Source: Rana temporaria
Lineage: Eukaryota > Chordata > Amphibia > Anura > Ranidae
Assembly: GCF_905171775.1 (NCBI RefSeq)
Contig: NC_053489.1
Coordinates: 314,296,022-314,360,021, forward strand
Length of the DNA: 64,000 nucleotides
Reading direction: 5' to 3'
A program made the translations under genes and the position numbers. Position 1 is the stretch's first letter. Each line of letters starts with the position of its first letter. The notes beneath the pieces are model-generated. The model was not told where the DNA came from. It searched no databases and saw only the letters and a program-made list of their open reading frames with translations. Below, piece by piece: positions 41,855-53,969 of the stretch.

Positions 41855-43655
41855 GGGGAAGCAACGAACATCAATAGACCAGTGCAGTCCTAATGCAATG
41901 TTCTGGTCAATGCAAAGCAGAGCAGGCTTGTACTTTGCATTGAATGATCCAGCTGAATAAACCCTATCAGGCCACATGTCAGTTGGGGCACCAGGCTAAG
42001 GTTAGAACTTGTATTTAATGCAATTTCAACATAAAGCCCAAGAGAGTAAGTGACTCAAAATACATATGAAGTAAATCAGGAATAGCAGCACAAGAGTTCT
42101 CAAATGACACGTCCCCTATATTGACTGGACTTATTGATTAAGCCTACATCACTTGTTCTTTCACTGAACTAGAGCAAAATATAATAATATTATTCAAATC
42201 GTTTATATAGATATCCACTTAAGCATGGAATATCCTGTCTGCTGAATCAGGAACTTGAAAGTCTGTAAAAGTACTTAAAAATAAATAAAATGATTTGTTA
42301 TGGATAAAAATATTACCATGTAATATAGGGTGATAAACTCAGGTATGAGTATTTCAGATGACAGGCACACTATGGACAATTTCCAGGACTGATCCACTTG
42401 TAACCATTTTATTAAGTCAGGTCAACAACAGGGATTTCCCTTGTCTAAAAGAATGTTGTACATGTATTTAACTTGCACTCCTGGTTATTAAATTGGGTAT
42501 GATGTAAGACTTTTTGTAATCGGAACAAAAGCACTCTTGTGTGAGAAAGTATAGCCATGTGAGCTAGTAGGCTAAACATGGACAGACAACTGAAACAATT
42601 ATATTTCTTCACACTCTTTCAAGACACATGTGTAGCTTTAATTTTTTTTTTTATTTTAACATTATTGTACTTTAAAACAAATGTTCTAACCTACTTGTTT
42701 GCATTATAACTGTGCATTTATAAAATCATTTATAATGATGCTTTAAGGCTGGTTTCACTCTATTGCATTGTGAGGGGCCATTAAAACTGAACTTTCACAA
42801 TGCATGTGCATTGCAGTGCACCACAATGCAAGAAAACATACTTCTGTGCATTGTGGTATACGCCCATGAAAATAAGGTTCAGGTGGAATTTTTTTCCATT
42901 TTGGCGTTTTGACTAATGCACCAAAGCAGGTAAGTGACAGAGTGCCCTAGGAATTGGTAAGCCAGCAAAAGATTTCCTAGTTAAAGTTTACCTATTCCAA
43001 AACTTTTCAAATTATTGGTAAGAAATGGTTCAAAACCTTGCCATTTTTTATTTTTCTTCTTTTGTTATAGGTTTCCAATCGAGAATAGGGATAAATGAAT
43101 CAGCCTGGATCGAGTTTGTGAACTTTTTTGCAAATCTTACTCAAGTTAGCGAACCCTGTTAACAAACACAACTAAAGTCTATGGGGGTTATGGGGGTGAA
43201 TTTTGTTTCTTCATATCTGACCATTTGACCATTTGTAGCACTACTAAGCAAGCTGTTGTTAAGAAAGAAGGACTGGGAAGCCCAGCACTGCTATGGGATA
43301 CATGTACCAATGGCAAAATAAATATTGTCAGCCCTTAACAGTTCCCATGCACTCTGACAATATGACTGCTGTAAGCCCTGCACTTTTATTAAAGGATAAG
43401 TTCACCTTTCATAACATGTTGCATGTTACACCCATATTCAGGGTGTAACATGTAACATGTTATGAATGCACCAGCCCCTGCACCTCCTGCACCCATGCTG
43501 TGACAGCTAGCGGGTAATTCCCCAATGGGGTTGATTTACAAAATGTTCCTAACCTGAACGGGATTCTTCTGCATTCAGGAGAAGAAAGGCTTAACCTCAC
43601 CTAAATGCAGCAGCTCCTAAACTCTGCTAAAAGCCTATGTGTACATGGACACGTA
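41855..43655. other. No gene recognised; one short palindrome
   Basis: Mostly unassigned. 43394-43475 starts TTAAAGGATAAGTTCACC and contains a palindrome around GTAACATG, like the left end of another TTAA element whose right end I cannot find. 42746-42860 resembles one end of the GTTCACAC MITE group. Confidence 0.4.
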
Positions 43656-43908
43656 GAGGTTAATTTACTAAAGGCAAATAGACTGTGCATTTTGGGTGCA
43701 CTTTGAAGAAAAAGCTTCACCTTGCAAAGAATACCCAATCACGTGCAAGGAAAATAAAATAATAAAAATAACTGCATTTTTGCTAGTTAATGATGGAAGT
43801 CAGCAGAGCTTCTTGTCATTTACTAAACTCTGGAGAAACAGTTTTTGCAGAGCGCAACTGCACTTCTGCAAAGTGCACAGTCTATTTGCCTATAGTAAAT
43901 CAACTCCA
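43656..43908. mobile_element. MITE, 253 bp (AATTTACTAAAGGCAAATAG ends)
   Basis: Left AATTTACTAAAGGCAAATAG then ACTGTGCA, mirrored at the right as TGCACAGTCTATTTGCCTAT. No clear target duplication. Confidence 0.7.
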
Positions 43909-44137
43909 TAGGCTTTTATTAAGCTGAGTTCAGGAGCAGTGGCAAAAAAAAAAAAAAAAAACACCAAAAGCTCCTAATCTCAAGTTTAGGAGCTGCCAGG
44001 AGCTGCCAGTGTACATGAAGCCTTACAGTGGAAATCAGGGCAAAAAGAGGCTGAATCACCCTAACTAGGACACAGATAGTAATAAAAACCTGACAGGAGG
44101 TCTAGCTCTTGCTTACTCCATCTAAAGCTTTTCTTGA

Positions 44138-44452
44138 GCTTTAGGCTGGCCATAGATGGAGCGACTTTCTTTCCCATAACCACAGTATGCAGAAAAGAAA
44201 ATCGCTTGATTCCTCCACATCAACACAGTGTTGACAGGGGAATCCCACCCGTGGAGCCATGCGTTCTCCCGGCGGGGTGAAACCACTAACAGCCGCTAGC
44301 AATGATCACATGTAAAATCCAGCAGTCTGCTCGCACCCAAGTTGTTCTATCGATCAACTTGAATACAATCAGCTTGCCTATACATGGGTCGAATCTCGGC
44401 TGGTTCCTGCTGAACCAGGCGAGATTCGAACCGTCTATGACCTGCTTTAGTT
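44138..44452. mobile_element. MITE, ~315 bp (GGCTGGCCATAGATGG ends)
   Basis: The left end TTTAGGCTGGCCATAGATGG is inverted at the right in diverged form (CCGTCTATGACCTGCTTTAG). A related fragment is at 17445-17700. Confidence 0.6.
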
Positions 44453-44552
44453 AAAGTTATGTTCATATGTTTATGTATCATATAACTTAGTCCTGTTTTA
44501 GTCTGCATTAGCTTCAGTTCATAAAATTTTAGGTTGTAATACCCTGACTCTG

Positions 44553-45586
44553 AAGCCCCATACACACTATCAGTTTTCCTGCAGTTTTTTCTCTTCAGGT
44601 TTACCAAAACCATGTAGTGCAAGGGCCCGCCTGAATGCATACAAATTGAAACTCTTAACCTCCCTGGCGGTATGAATCTTTCAGAAAAAAGGTGCTGAAA
44701 GCGGTAGCATTATTTGCAAGGAAATTTGGCGTTTTATATTGTAGGCCTGTAATTTTTAGAAATAACTCACTTAAATCTGACCAAACAAGAGTCTAATAGG
44801 CATCCCGGGTATGACATTTTTTTAAAAACAAAATTATAAATTATAATATAATAAATAATTATAAATAATTATAACATATAATATAATTATAATAAAAATG
44901 ATTCAATAATGTAATCAAATCAAAATCACTGAAATTTACTCAGTTGCAGAATTGTCGCTGTCATTATTTTTTTTTTTTTATGACGAATTTCCACACAAAT
45001 CGCTATCGCACAATTCTGCAAGTGATTATAATTTATTATCGCTGTTTTTTAGCTGCTCTAAAACCACTTTTGACATAAAGGGACACTTTTTGGCTGCTAT
45101 GGACAATCTACAGTTTGCAGGCAGAAAGAAAAGTTTTTATTATATAAAAGTACATGTAGGGCACTGGGCAGACCACTAGGGACAAGGGGGGTGTGTATTT
45201 TTTACATACAGTACTGTAATCTGTAAGATTACAGTATACTGTATGTAATGTGTTTGTTTACGTTTTTGAATTTGGCGCCGTTCTGCGCTCCCGTGCGTCG
45301 TAATGTCGCAGGGAACGGAGATCGGCGGCACAGGAGGACGCTGTGTGAATCGAGCGAGGTCCCGCTCGCTCACACAGCGCGGTGGCATCGCTGGATCCAG
45401 GGACAAGGTAAGTAAACAATGCCTGTGGATCCAGCGAGGCGAGCCTGAGTCTGACTCAGGGTTACCGCTCGCAGCATGAAAATCTAACCCAGAGTCAGAC
45501 TCGGGAATACCGCCAGGGAGGTTAAGGTTTGACCTCATATTAGATGTTTTTTTTAAACCTGAAGAGAAAAACCTGCAAGAAAACTG
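44553..45586. mobile_element. Harbinger-type MITE split by one insertion and truncated by another
   Basis: The left part, 44553-44654, begins GAAGCCCCATACACACTATC and includes TTTTCCTGCAGTTTTTTCTC. The right part, 45536-45586, has the inverted partner AGAGAAAAACCTGCAAGAAA. Between them sits the element at 44659-45531. The right terminus is missing because the MITE at 45587 begins inside it. Confidence 0.65.
44659..45531. mobile_element. TTAA element, 873 bp, with perfect 15-bp inverted ends
   Basis: TTAA at 44655-44658 and 45532-45535. The ends CCTCCCTGGCGGTAT and ATACCGCCAGGGAGG are exact reverse complements. The centre is AT-rich and the right part CpG-rich. No coding sequence recognised. 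A fragment of the family is at 27130-27262. Confidence 0.9.
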
Positions 45587-45946
45587 AGGGGTTGTAAAGG
45601 TTTGTTTTTTATTTTCTAAATAGGTTCCTTTAAGCTAGTGCATTGTTGGTTCGCTTACCTTTTCCTTTGATTTCCCTTCTAAATGTTTTTCTTTTCTTTG
45701 TCTGAATTTATCACTTCCTGTTTCTCCTCAGTAAGCTTGCCCCCATCATCCGAGCCATTCTGGCTGGGGGTTAGTCAGCCAATACAGCTTCCTGAGGGGG
45801 AACAGGAAGTGAGAAATTCAGACAAAGAAAACAAAGAAAAAAAACATTTAGAAGGAAAATCGAAGGAAAAGATAAGTGAACCAACAATAGCACACTAGCT
45901 TAAAGGAACCTATTTAGAAAATAAAAAATGAACCTTTACAACCCCT
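45587..45946. mobile_element. TTAA MITE with long inverted repeats, copy 2
   Basis: Same element as 32713-33070, with GGGGTTGTAAAGGTTTG at the left and AACCTTTACAACCCC at the right. TTAA remains only on the right (45947-45950). The left TTAA is lost, consistent with rearrangement at the junction with the older MITE. Confidence 0.85.
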
Positions 45947-45950
45947 TTAA

Positions 45951-46758
45951 GGCCAAACTGTTATTACAGACTTTACATTGAAACACATTATGTTTGTGAA
46001 CATTTAAAAAAAACAGAGAAAAAAAATTACAGTTTGATACCCCTTGCTTTGTTTTGCTTGAATTTTTTGTATGGTAATCAACATACTGTATGATTGGCTA
46101 TTTTTATTTATTGAGAAGGTTGTGGCAGATGTTGTAGGTCTGCACATGCAGAAGTCGATTGAACAAAAATAGCCACTCTGATTTCCTTTTCTAATGGGCC
46201 TCATAACACCCACGTACTAGACATAAATAACGTAGCCACATCCACTGTTAAATATCACTTGGCAATCTAAGCCACGGAGTGTCTCAGTACACACAAAGAG
46301 CTTGGGGTTTAGCTGGGAGAAAGAGGCTTTGTATAAGAAACCACTTTCAGGAAGTTAGACTCATTTTACAAAGCTTCTATTATTGGTCCTTGTAAATGTC
46401 AAATGAACAAATTATACTAAATATATTTTGATTTCATTTTTCTGTGATTTTAGTCAAGTTGAGTGAAAAATTACCTCTGCACACTACTTTAAAAGCATGT
46501 TAGATACTAAGAAAGATTTAAAACTTAACGTAGGACATGCAAATATTAAGACACATATATTACGTTTTTTATTTTTCCAGCATCATTTTTATAATAAATA
46601 AAAAATGTGTGTACTGAAGATTTATTACATGCAGTGGGTGATGAATATCCTTCATATCTACACTCACATACTGGAATTCTAGCTGCACAAATGCTATTAT
46701 TCTTTATAGACAAAATCAGCCAAAATTCTGCAACTCCCCTCTTTCCCACACACTCAAC

Positions 46759-46796
<38 letters not shown>

Positions 46797-47110
46797 ATAC
46801 ACACATCATCACTCCTTAAAGTGGCTATAAAAGGTATTTTTTTTTTTTACTAAAATAATAAGGAGGTTAACCTCTTTACTGTCATGTCATACAAGCATGA
46901 TCTGTGCTTTATTAGCTTTAATGAAGGGCAGGTGAGCCTTCGGGGATCTAAAAAGCTTTAATAATGCCTCAATGAAGAGAACCCATCACAACAACACGCA
47001 TGTGCATCTTTTGGCCCCCCCTTTGTGATATAAATAAAGTTTTAGTGAAAAAAGTATAAATAATAAAGTTACACCCAAGCATAACCCCCAAAAAACTTTT
47101 TCAAGCCCTC
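45951..47110. other. No gene seen; CA microsatellite at 46763-46794
   Basis: Unassigned sequence. About 15 CA units lie in 46763-46794. Another TTAA-type left end (TTAAAGTGGCTATAAAAGG) at 46815 has no partner found. Confidence 0.5.
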
Positions 47111-47219
47111 ACGGGGATTGTGCTACAGTACCTGTCCGCGAGAATGTGTTTCCAGCGCGAAGGCATCGTGCTGGTTCTCGGCGACAGGGTGCCGACATCT
47201 CGCACTCTCTGGAATAGGA

Positions 47220-48925
47220 AAAGCACATTCCAGTGAGCGCGACATAGAAGCGACGGGGATCCAACTTGGATTCCCGTCAATTCTAGACGCTGTGTTTGGT
47301 ATGAATCATGAGGGGGAACTCCACGTCAAATTTTAAATAAAAAAACGGCATAGGTTCCCCTCCAGGAGCATACCAGGCCCTTTGGTCTGGTATGGATTGT
47401 AAAGAGAACCCCCCTACGCCAAAAAAACTGACCCGTATTCGAGCACGCCACCCGGCAGGTCAGGAAAGGAGTGGGGATGAGCGAGCGCCCCCCCGCCTCC
47501 TGAGCCGTACCAGGCCACATACCCTCAACATGGGGGGGTGGGTTCTTTGGGGCAGGGGGGCGCCCTGCGCCCCCCACCCCAAAGCACCCTGTTGGTTGTC
47601 GGGGTCTGCAGGCAGGGGGCCTATCGGAATCCGGGAGCCCCCTTTAATAAGGGGGCCCCCAGATACCGGCCCCCCACCCTAGGTGAATGAGTATGGGGTA
47701 CATCGTACCCCTACCCATTCACTTGGATGAAAAGTGTAAAAAAAATAAACACACAACACAGGTTTTTAAAATAATTTATTAGTCAGCTCTGGGAGTCTTC
47801 TCCGCTCTCTGGGGGTCTTCTTCTGACTTTGGGGGTTGTCTTTCGTCTTCTCCGCTCTCTTCTGTTCTCTGGTATCATCTCGGCGCTCCCCGGTTCTTTT
47901 CCTGCTCGCTCTCTGGTGCCTTCTTCGGGGCTGGCCGCCACTATCTTCTTTCCCATGTTGACTCGACGCTCCCTCCTGCTGTAATGCCGGGTGTGCGGTG
48001 CGCAACGATTTATATAGGCCTCTCATGATGTCACAGTCCCAGCATGCTCCGGGACCCACACGAGTCAACATCGGAAAAGTCAGAAGGCGACAAAGAAGAC
48101 CGGGCTGGCCGCCGCTAGTAAAAGAGCTTCAAAGAAGATAGTGGCGGCCAACCCCCAAAGAAGGCACCGGAGAGCGAGTGGGAGAAGAACTGGGCAGCGC
48201 CAAGACGACACCGGAGAGCAGAAGAAGAGAGCGGAGAAGACGAAAGACGACCCTCGAAGTCAGAGGAAGACCCCCAGAGAGTAAAGAAGACCCCTGGAGC
48301 TGACTAATAAATTATTTTAAAAACCTGTGTTGTGTGTTTATTTTTTTTACACTTTTCCTCCAGGTGAATGAGTAGGGGTACAATATAGGGTGGGTGGCCA
48401 GTATCTGGGGGCCCCCTTATTAAAGGGGGCTCCCGGATTCCGATAAGCCCCCCGCCAGCAGACCACCAACAGCCAGGGTTGTCAGTAAGAGGCCCTGTCC
48501 TTATCAACATGGGGACAGGGTGCTTTGGAGTGAGGGATCCGCAGGGCACCCCCCTGCCCCAAAGCACCCACCCCCCCATGTTGAGGGTATGCGGCCTGGT
48601 ATGGCTCCGGAGGGGGGGGCGCTCGCTCGTCCCCACTCCTTTCCTGACTGGCCGGGCGGCGTGCTTGGATACGGGTCTGGTATGGATTGTGGGGAAACCC
48701 CCACACCGTTTTTTTGGGCGTGGGGGGTTCTTCTTAAAGTCCATACCAGACCTAAGGGCCTGGTATGCTCCTGGAGGGGAACCCATGCCGTTTTTTTATT
48801 TAAAATTTGGAGTGGAGTTCCCCCTCATGATTCATACCAAACACTGCGTCTAGAATTGTCAGGAATCCATTTCGGATTCCCCGTCGACTTCTATGTCGGC
48901 TTTTTCCCATCGCGTAGGTGGTCAA
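47220..48925. repeat. Very large foldback (~1.7 kb, arms ~600 bp)
   Basis: Arms 47220-47785 and 48300-48925 are inverted copies. Paired landmarks include GACATAGAAGCGACGGGG (47240) with CCCCGTCGACTTCTATGTC (48879), AATTCTAGACGCTG (47280) with CAGCGTCTAGAATT, the AAAAAACGGCATAGG phrase, and AACACAGGTTTTTAAAATAA (47756) with its complement (48306). The central 500 bp is also partly inverted (GTCAGCTCTGGGAG and CTGGAGCTGAC). Arm composition matches the shorter foldback at 62116-62690 and a hAT-related family. Confidence 0.85.
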
Positions 48926-48929
48926 TCTT

Positions 48930-49769
48930 GCCGAAAAAAGGAGCGAGATTGACATAATATCGCGGTCACCTACAGTACATATTACATATCTCCATGCATG
49001 TCAAAGTGAGTAAAATAATTCTAGACCCATTGTTCAGGGCCAGCTCTAAACCTGTTCCTGTAAGTTCTTTTAAAGCATCACCCCTGGAAAAGAAGCTTAC
49101 AAAAGAAAAAGGCTGAAGTCCTCGGCATTGACAACTGCAGCTATTTAGAATGGTCTGAAGAAAAAGATTTTCCCTGTAGATACGGGATGTAGGGGTTTCA
49201 TTGATACATCTACAATCAGGTTTCTGAAGAAGAGGGAGTTTCTCCCTCCAATAAGCTATCAAGTGCTTCCTCAAATGCATTAGAAACATCAAATCCTATT
49301 AGATCTAGTTCTATAAACATGGCACCGAATTTTGCTAAAAAATTAAATATTATGCTGAAAATTATATTTAAAAGGGCTTTATTATTTTTAACAAGATGGC
49401 AGAGCATTTATCTTGTATTTTGATTACGGAACATATAAACTATGCTAGGAAGTTGCATTTCCGTAGTGATGTAGCCCATTGTATGCAGTAGTCCAAGTGT
49501 AACATAACATTTTATCAAGGCAGCATATTGGCAGGTGAGATTAGAGCAAACAAATGATTATTTGCAATGGAGATAATTTAAAGTGTTCTGTTAATGAGAA
49601 AAGTAGCAAGAGACTACTATACTGTAGCAAAACTACTTACCAAAATGTTTTCCATTGTTTCATAAGCTTTAGCTTACACTGAATATAGAAACCTATCTTT
49701 AATTCCCCCATAGGGCTTAATTTACTTTTGTATAGAGAACAGTGACATGCAGTGCATATGTTTTCACTT
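48930..49769. other. No gene recognised
   Basis: Repeat-poor sequence. A 63-codon minus-strand frame (49216-49407) reads FIELDLIGFDVSNAFEEALD near its middle but I cannot assign it. Confidence 0.4.
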
Positions 49770-50123
49770 TAAGAGCTCGTTCACATCAGTCGCTGCATTC
49801 CAACGCAGTAGCTGGTGTGCGTAGTTGTCCAGCCTATTATATAGCGATGATGCACTGTTCCCAATGGATCACACCGCTTCATTTTTTTTAAAACTAACTT
49901 TATTGAGATGTCACACAGACATCTCATAAAGTTTAATTGCCTGCCTTTGTGGATTGCCTCACATCGCAATGTCCTGAAAAAAGTACTGTATGCAGTACTT
50001 TTTTCAGCACGAACCACCACAACACAGATAGGGAGGTAAGACATTTTACCTTGTCATGCCATGGTACTTCACTGGAATAACCACCCTATGCCGTTCCACC
50101 ACATCTGGTGTGAACCTAGACTA
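49770..50123. mobile_element. MITE with AGCTCGTTCACATCAG ends
   Basis: Left AGAGCTCGTTCACATCAG; right inverted as CATCTGGTGTGAACCTAGACT. Interior CAGTACTTTTTTCAG palindrome. Group shared with 27263-27491 and 55896-56165. Confidence 0.65.
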
Positions 50124-50445
50124 AACAATCCTTCATGTGCAGGAGAATTAAAAAATAAATAAACTTACATTTCACATCAATATTGAATATTTGGAATGTA
50201 TTTAAAAACGTGCTGATGATGCAGCTAGCCATTTCACATACTAGGACCAATTTAAGAAAATTTGAACAAAAGGAACCTTAAGAAAATGGGGACTATAGCC
50301 CATACTAATCAACTAATTTCCTTGTTTCACTGAACAAATTAATTTTGATGTTAATCGATTTCAATGCAAGTTGAAACAAGAATGGACATCCTCAGATACA
50401 TAATGCAAACCCACTGACAGTTTTTTTTTTTCAGAGTTTACAAGT

Positions 50446-51300
50446 AGGGATGAACTCATCTGCATAGGTTCAAAATGTGGGGGGTATGTCGAATCCTGCA
50501 TAGTCTTTTCTCTCCTAAGCATTCAGCATTCAGCAACCAGTTGTATTTTTTGGGGGATTTACTTCAGTGTAGTCAGGGAACTGGAGGAAAAGTTGCACAA
50601 GGGAAACCTTATGCCTCGTACACACAATCGGAATTTCTGATGAAAAAAGTCAGACATAATTTTTTCATTGGATATTCCGACCGTGTGTACAGTATGCCCC
50701 ATCGGACTTTTTCTGTCGGAAATTCAGATGGAATTAGAAAGAGAACATGTTTCTATCGGAAATTCGGTTCGTCTGTATGGAACTCCGACGGAGAAAAAAA
50801 ACGGAAGCAAATCGACGCATGCTCGGAAGCATTGAACTTAATTTTTCTAAGCTCGTTGTAGTATTGTACCTCACCACGTTTTGGACGGTCGGAATTTGGT
50901 GTGTCCGTGTGTATGCAAGACAGCTTGAACGGAATTCCGTCGAAAAAACCCGTCTGAGTTTATTCCGACGGAAAAAAAGATCATGTGTACAGGGCATTAG
51001 TCTATAGGCTTTTCACACTTCCATAATGCAGGGGAAATGGCAAGCAGCAGTAGAGGGAAGGAAGAAGTCCTGTCCCCAGGGGAAAGGCCAGGAAGCAGCA
51101 ATAATGAAGTATGCAATCCTACGACCAAAGAAAAACCAGGCAAGCCTAAAAGGAGAGGTATAGGTGCTGTCACATGTAGAATAGTTGGTGTCAAGCATTA
51201 TTGATGTGACTGCTTCTTTCTACCCCTCTTCCACCTCCAACTTCTCCTCCTCTTCCCCATAATTTTCCTTCTTCCACTCCTCCACCTCCTTCATTGTCCT
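50446..51300 (+). mobile_element. hAT-relic fragment split by a Harbinger MITE
   Basis: Begins AGTAGGGATGAACTC, like the hAT start phrase at 14054. After the MITE at 50612-50996, a frame reads NAGEMASSSRGKEEVLSPGE and then EKPGKPKRRG, basic and low-complexity, resembling a leader ORF. No catalytic motif. The call is tentative. Confidence 0.4.
50612..50996. mobile_element. Harbinger MITE, 385 bp
   Basis: TTA at 50609-50611 and 50997-50999. Inverted ends TGCCTCGTACACACAATCGG and GATCATGTGTACAGGGCA. Interior includes GAGAACATGTTTC and the ACGCATGCTCGGAAGCAT phrase shared with 38582-38943. Confidence 0.9.
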
Positions 51301-51370
51301 TGTGTTTATGACATGAGAACAGGCTCTGAAGATCTTTGCTTTTTTTTCTCACCCCACCAGTTGCTCACTA

Positions 51371-51950
51371 TTCAGGATGAAAGGACAAAACAGGAAGTGC
51401 CACCTAAGTGTAGTATTAACATAAATGATTTTATCAAAGGATTAAGCTCACAGGAACACAATTAAAAATAAGTTCATCTGGTGCATGGGGTAGTTCCTCC
51501 ACTTCATCTCATGGACATCTCTCTATGCACGGGGACCACAGAAGATGCTGGTGGTGTGTGGTAGCTGGATAGCATCCATAGAAGCTGGGAGAACCACTGT
51601 AAACCACAGGGCGGATGTGATGTCACCGGAGATGGGGAGACAGCCAAGATACAAGTGTGCCCATACTCCTGTGTGTATCCTGACTGTCTCCCTGTCTCTG
51701 GTGATGTCACATCCACCCTGCAGTTCACGGTGGTTTTCCCAGCTTCTATGAATGCTAACTACACAGCACCAGCAACTTCTGTGGTCCCCGTGCGTAGAGC
51801 GATGTCTGTGAGATGAATTGGAGGAGCTTCCCCAAGAACCAGATGAGCTCGTTTTTAATCGTCTTCCTGTAAGTGTACTTAATCCTTTTATTAAATTATT
51901 TATGTTAATACTACACTTATATGGCGCGTCTTGTTTTGTCCTTTCATTCG
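51371..51950. repeat. Foldback, ~580 bp, arms ~270 bp
   Basis: Inverted pairs run from GGATGAAAGGACAAAACA (51375) with TTGTTTTGTCCTTTCAT (51930), through GTAGTATTAACATAAAT with ATTTATGTTAATACTAC, to CCATAGAAGCTGGGAGAACC with GGTTTTCCCAGCTTCTATG. Almost the whole segment can fold into one hairpin. No target duplication found. Confidence 0.85.
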
Positions 51951-51955
51951 ATTTT

Positions 51956-52841
51956 ACAGAGCTGGCTTTTCTCTGAGGACGGCTGCCACCATTAGCTTTT
52001 ATTTGTATTAATTGGACTTATGGACTCTTTCACAGCTTGTTTATCCCACTGATTTTATTTTATGTGCCCATGGATATCATTATCCATTAGGTTTTTATTT
52101 TGCATCATTGTGCATAATTGTGCATGTTTATGTTCATGTTGATTTAAAATTAAATTAAAACAACATGGAAATTGTGAGCTGTGATAAGGCAGGGATTAGT
52201 GCCACCATTTATTTTGTCCTCCTTTTAGAGCACACACAACATGGCCTATACTAAGTGCAAAGTTCCTGGCCTGCGTGGGCCAACATTAACATATCTCCAC
52301 TTCCCATTCCTTTTTTTTACTATAGATAAGGTCAACAAAATTTTATGCAACTCCTCCCATATTTAGTGGAAATTTTATGACCTGGGAAGCCCCACAGTAA
52401 CATATTCTTACATTTGGGGCTGTGTATGAGGAGTAAATGTACACCTGACCTTTTATAGTAGCCAAACATCTGTCTTGTTTGCGCTTCCACATTTTAGCAT
52501 CTTTTATCTGGCCATGTTTATATATTGTCCGGCTGCTGGCCAATTTTACCAAAGCATGCCTAAAGGCTATAGCTGTTATATTTTTGAAAAACTGGGTAGA
52601 TGATATATGACTGAAGGTTGAAGTACACCTGAAGTGAGGGTGTGCTGTGGTTTTGATTGAACATTGTTTTTGCATTATTTTTCAAAATATACAGTGACAG
52701 GCTATGAGAAAAAGCCAGCGGTTGAATGAACTGTGTTTCGGCATTTGTCATTGAACACATAGGGGTTTATTTACTAAAACTGGAGTTCAAAATCTGGTGC
52801 TGCTGTGCATGGTAGCCAATCAGCTTCTAACTGCAGCTTGA
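51956..52841. other. No gene seen; single foldback arm at 52763-52841
   Basis: Mostly unassigned. The end carries GTTTATTTACTAAAACTGGA and AGCCAATCAGCTTCTAACTG, one arm of the family in 13699-13924. Confidence 0.5.
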
Positions 52842-52845
52842 TTAA

Positions 52846-53505
52846 CCACTTGAGACCCGCGCTATTGACAAAAGACATCAACAGCGCGGCTCTCAGGTGC
52901 CAACTGGACGTCTTTGGACGTCATTTCAAGTACATTACCCGCGCGCGCCTCTGGGGGGCGCGCAGCGGGTAAACACTGTCCCGGCGCATCGCTGGGAAGC
53001 CGATGCGTGTACCTGGCGGCCGCGATGTCCGCCGGGTACACGCGATCGTCAGTAACTGAGCAGGGACGTGGAGCTCTGTGTGTAAACACAGAGCTCCACG
53101 TGCTGTCAGAGGAGAGGAGACCGATCTGTGTCCCTTGTACATAGGGACACAGCATCGGTCACCTCCCCCAGTCACCCCCCTCCCCCCACACAGTTAGAAC
53201 ACACCCAGGCTACACATTTAACCCCTTCCTCACCCCTAGTGTTAACCCCTTCACTGCCAGTCACATTTATACAGTAATTAGTGCATTTTTATAGCACTGA
53301 TCGCTGTATAAATGTGAATGGTCCCAAATTTGTGTCAAAAGTGTCCGATACGTCCGCCGCCATAAAAATCGCAGATCGCCGCCATTACTAGTAAAAAAAT
53401 AAAAAAATAAAAAAATCATAATTCTGTTCCCCATTTTGTAGGCGCTATAACTTTTGCGCAAAAAAGTCGCTTATTGCGATTTTTTTTTTTTTAATTGGGA
53501 TATTT
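52846..53505 (-). mobile_element. TTAA family A element, inverted, truncated
   Basis: Starts after TTAA (52842-52845) with CCACTTGAGACCCGCGCT. Contains the GC-rich hairpin half and then TATAACTTTTGCGCAAAAAAGTC and CTTATTGCGAT. The AT-rich terminal third is missing where the foldback at 53512 begins. Confidence 0.75.
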
Positions 53506-53511
53506 ATTATA

Positions 53512-53820
53512 GATTATATAATGTCCAGTGTGTCTCCTTTTTTAACCTTATTGTCAAAAATACCTTATTTACAGCACCGCTTGCCACTCACATGACCCGC
53601 CAGAGATCTTCTCCTCTCCTCCCAGCTGATGTCAGTGTCCCCTCCCTCTGCAGTGCTAATAGCGGGGCTGACATCAGCGGGGATCTCGACCCTTCCCTCA
53701 GCAGTGATAGGAGCGGGGAAGAAGAGCTATGGCGGATCACGTGAGCGCCCAGCGGGACTATAAATAAGGTATTTTTGACAATAAATTTACAACAGGAGAC
53801 ACACTGGACATTATATAATC
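53512..53820. mobile_element. Foldback MITE, 309 bp
   Basis: Arms GATTATATAATGTCCAGTGT (53512) and its exact complement ending at 53820, extending ~58 bp with few mismatches and including TTGTCAAAAATACCTTATTTA. The interior is an inverted GC-richer segment (CAGCTGATGTCAG, CTGACATCAGCGG). It replaces the end of the family A copy. Confidence 0.85.
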
Positions 53821-53969
53821 TTTTTACAAAATGGATTACATATGTTTTACACTGACTTTTAACTAAGGTTTATTTTTGTGATTGTTTTTTGTAGACAAAA
53901 TTATTGTAAGACATGGTCTTATTTTTTCCGGGAAACACGATAGATGTACCCATGTTCAAGGGGCCTTAA

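Noticed and set aside
46763..46794. CA repeat as a regulatory feature
   Set aside because: Ordinary microsatellite with no other support.
48304..48957. Several ORFs of 100-160 codons on both strands
   Set aside because: They lie in the foldback arms and appear on both strands because of GC-rich inverted repeats.
49216..49407. 63-codon minus-strand ORF with an FIELDLIGFDVSNAFEEALD stretch
   Set aside because: Plausible peptide composition but no recognised family, no splice sites assessed and no neighbour support.
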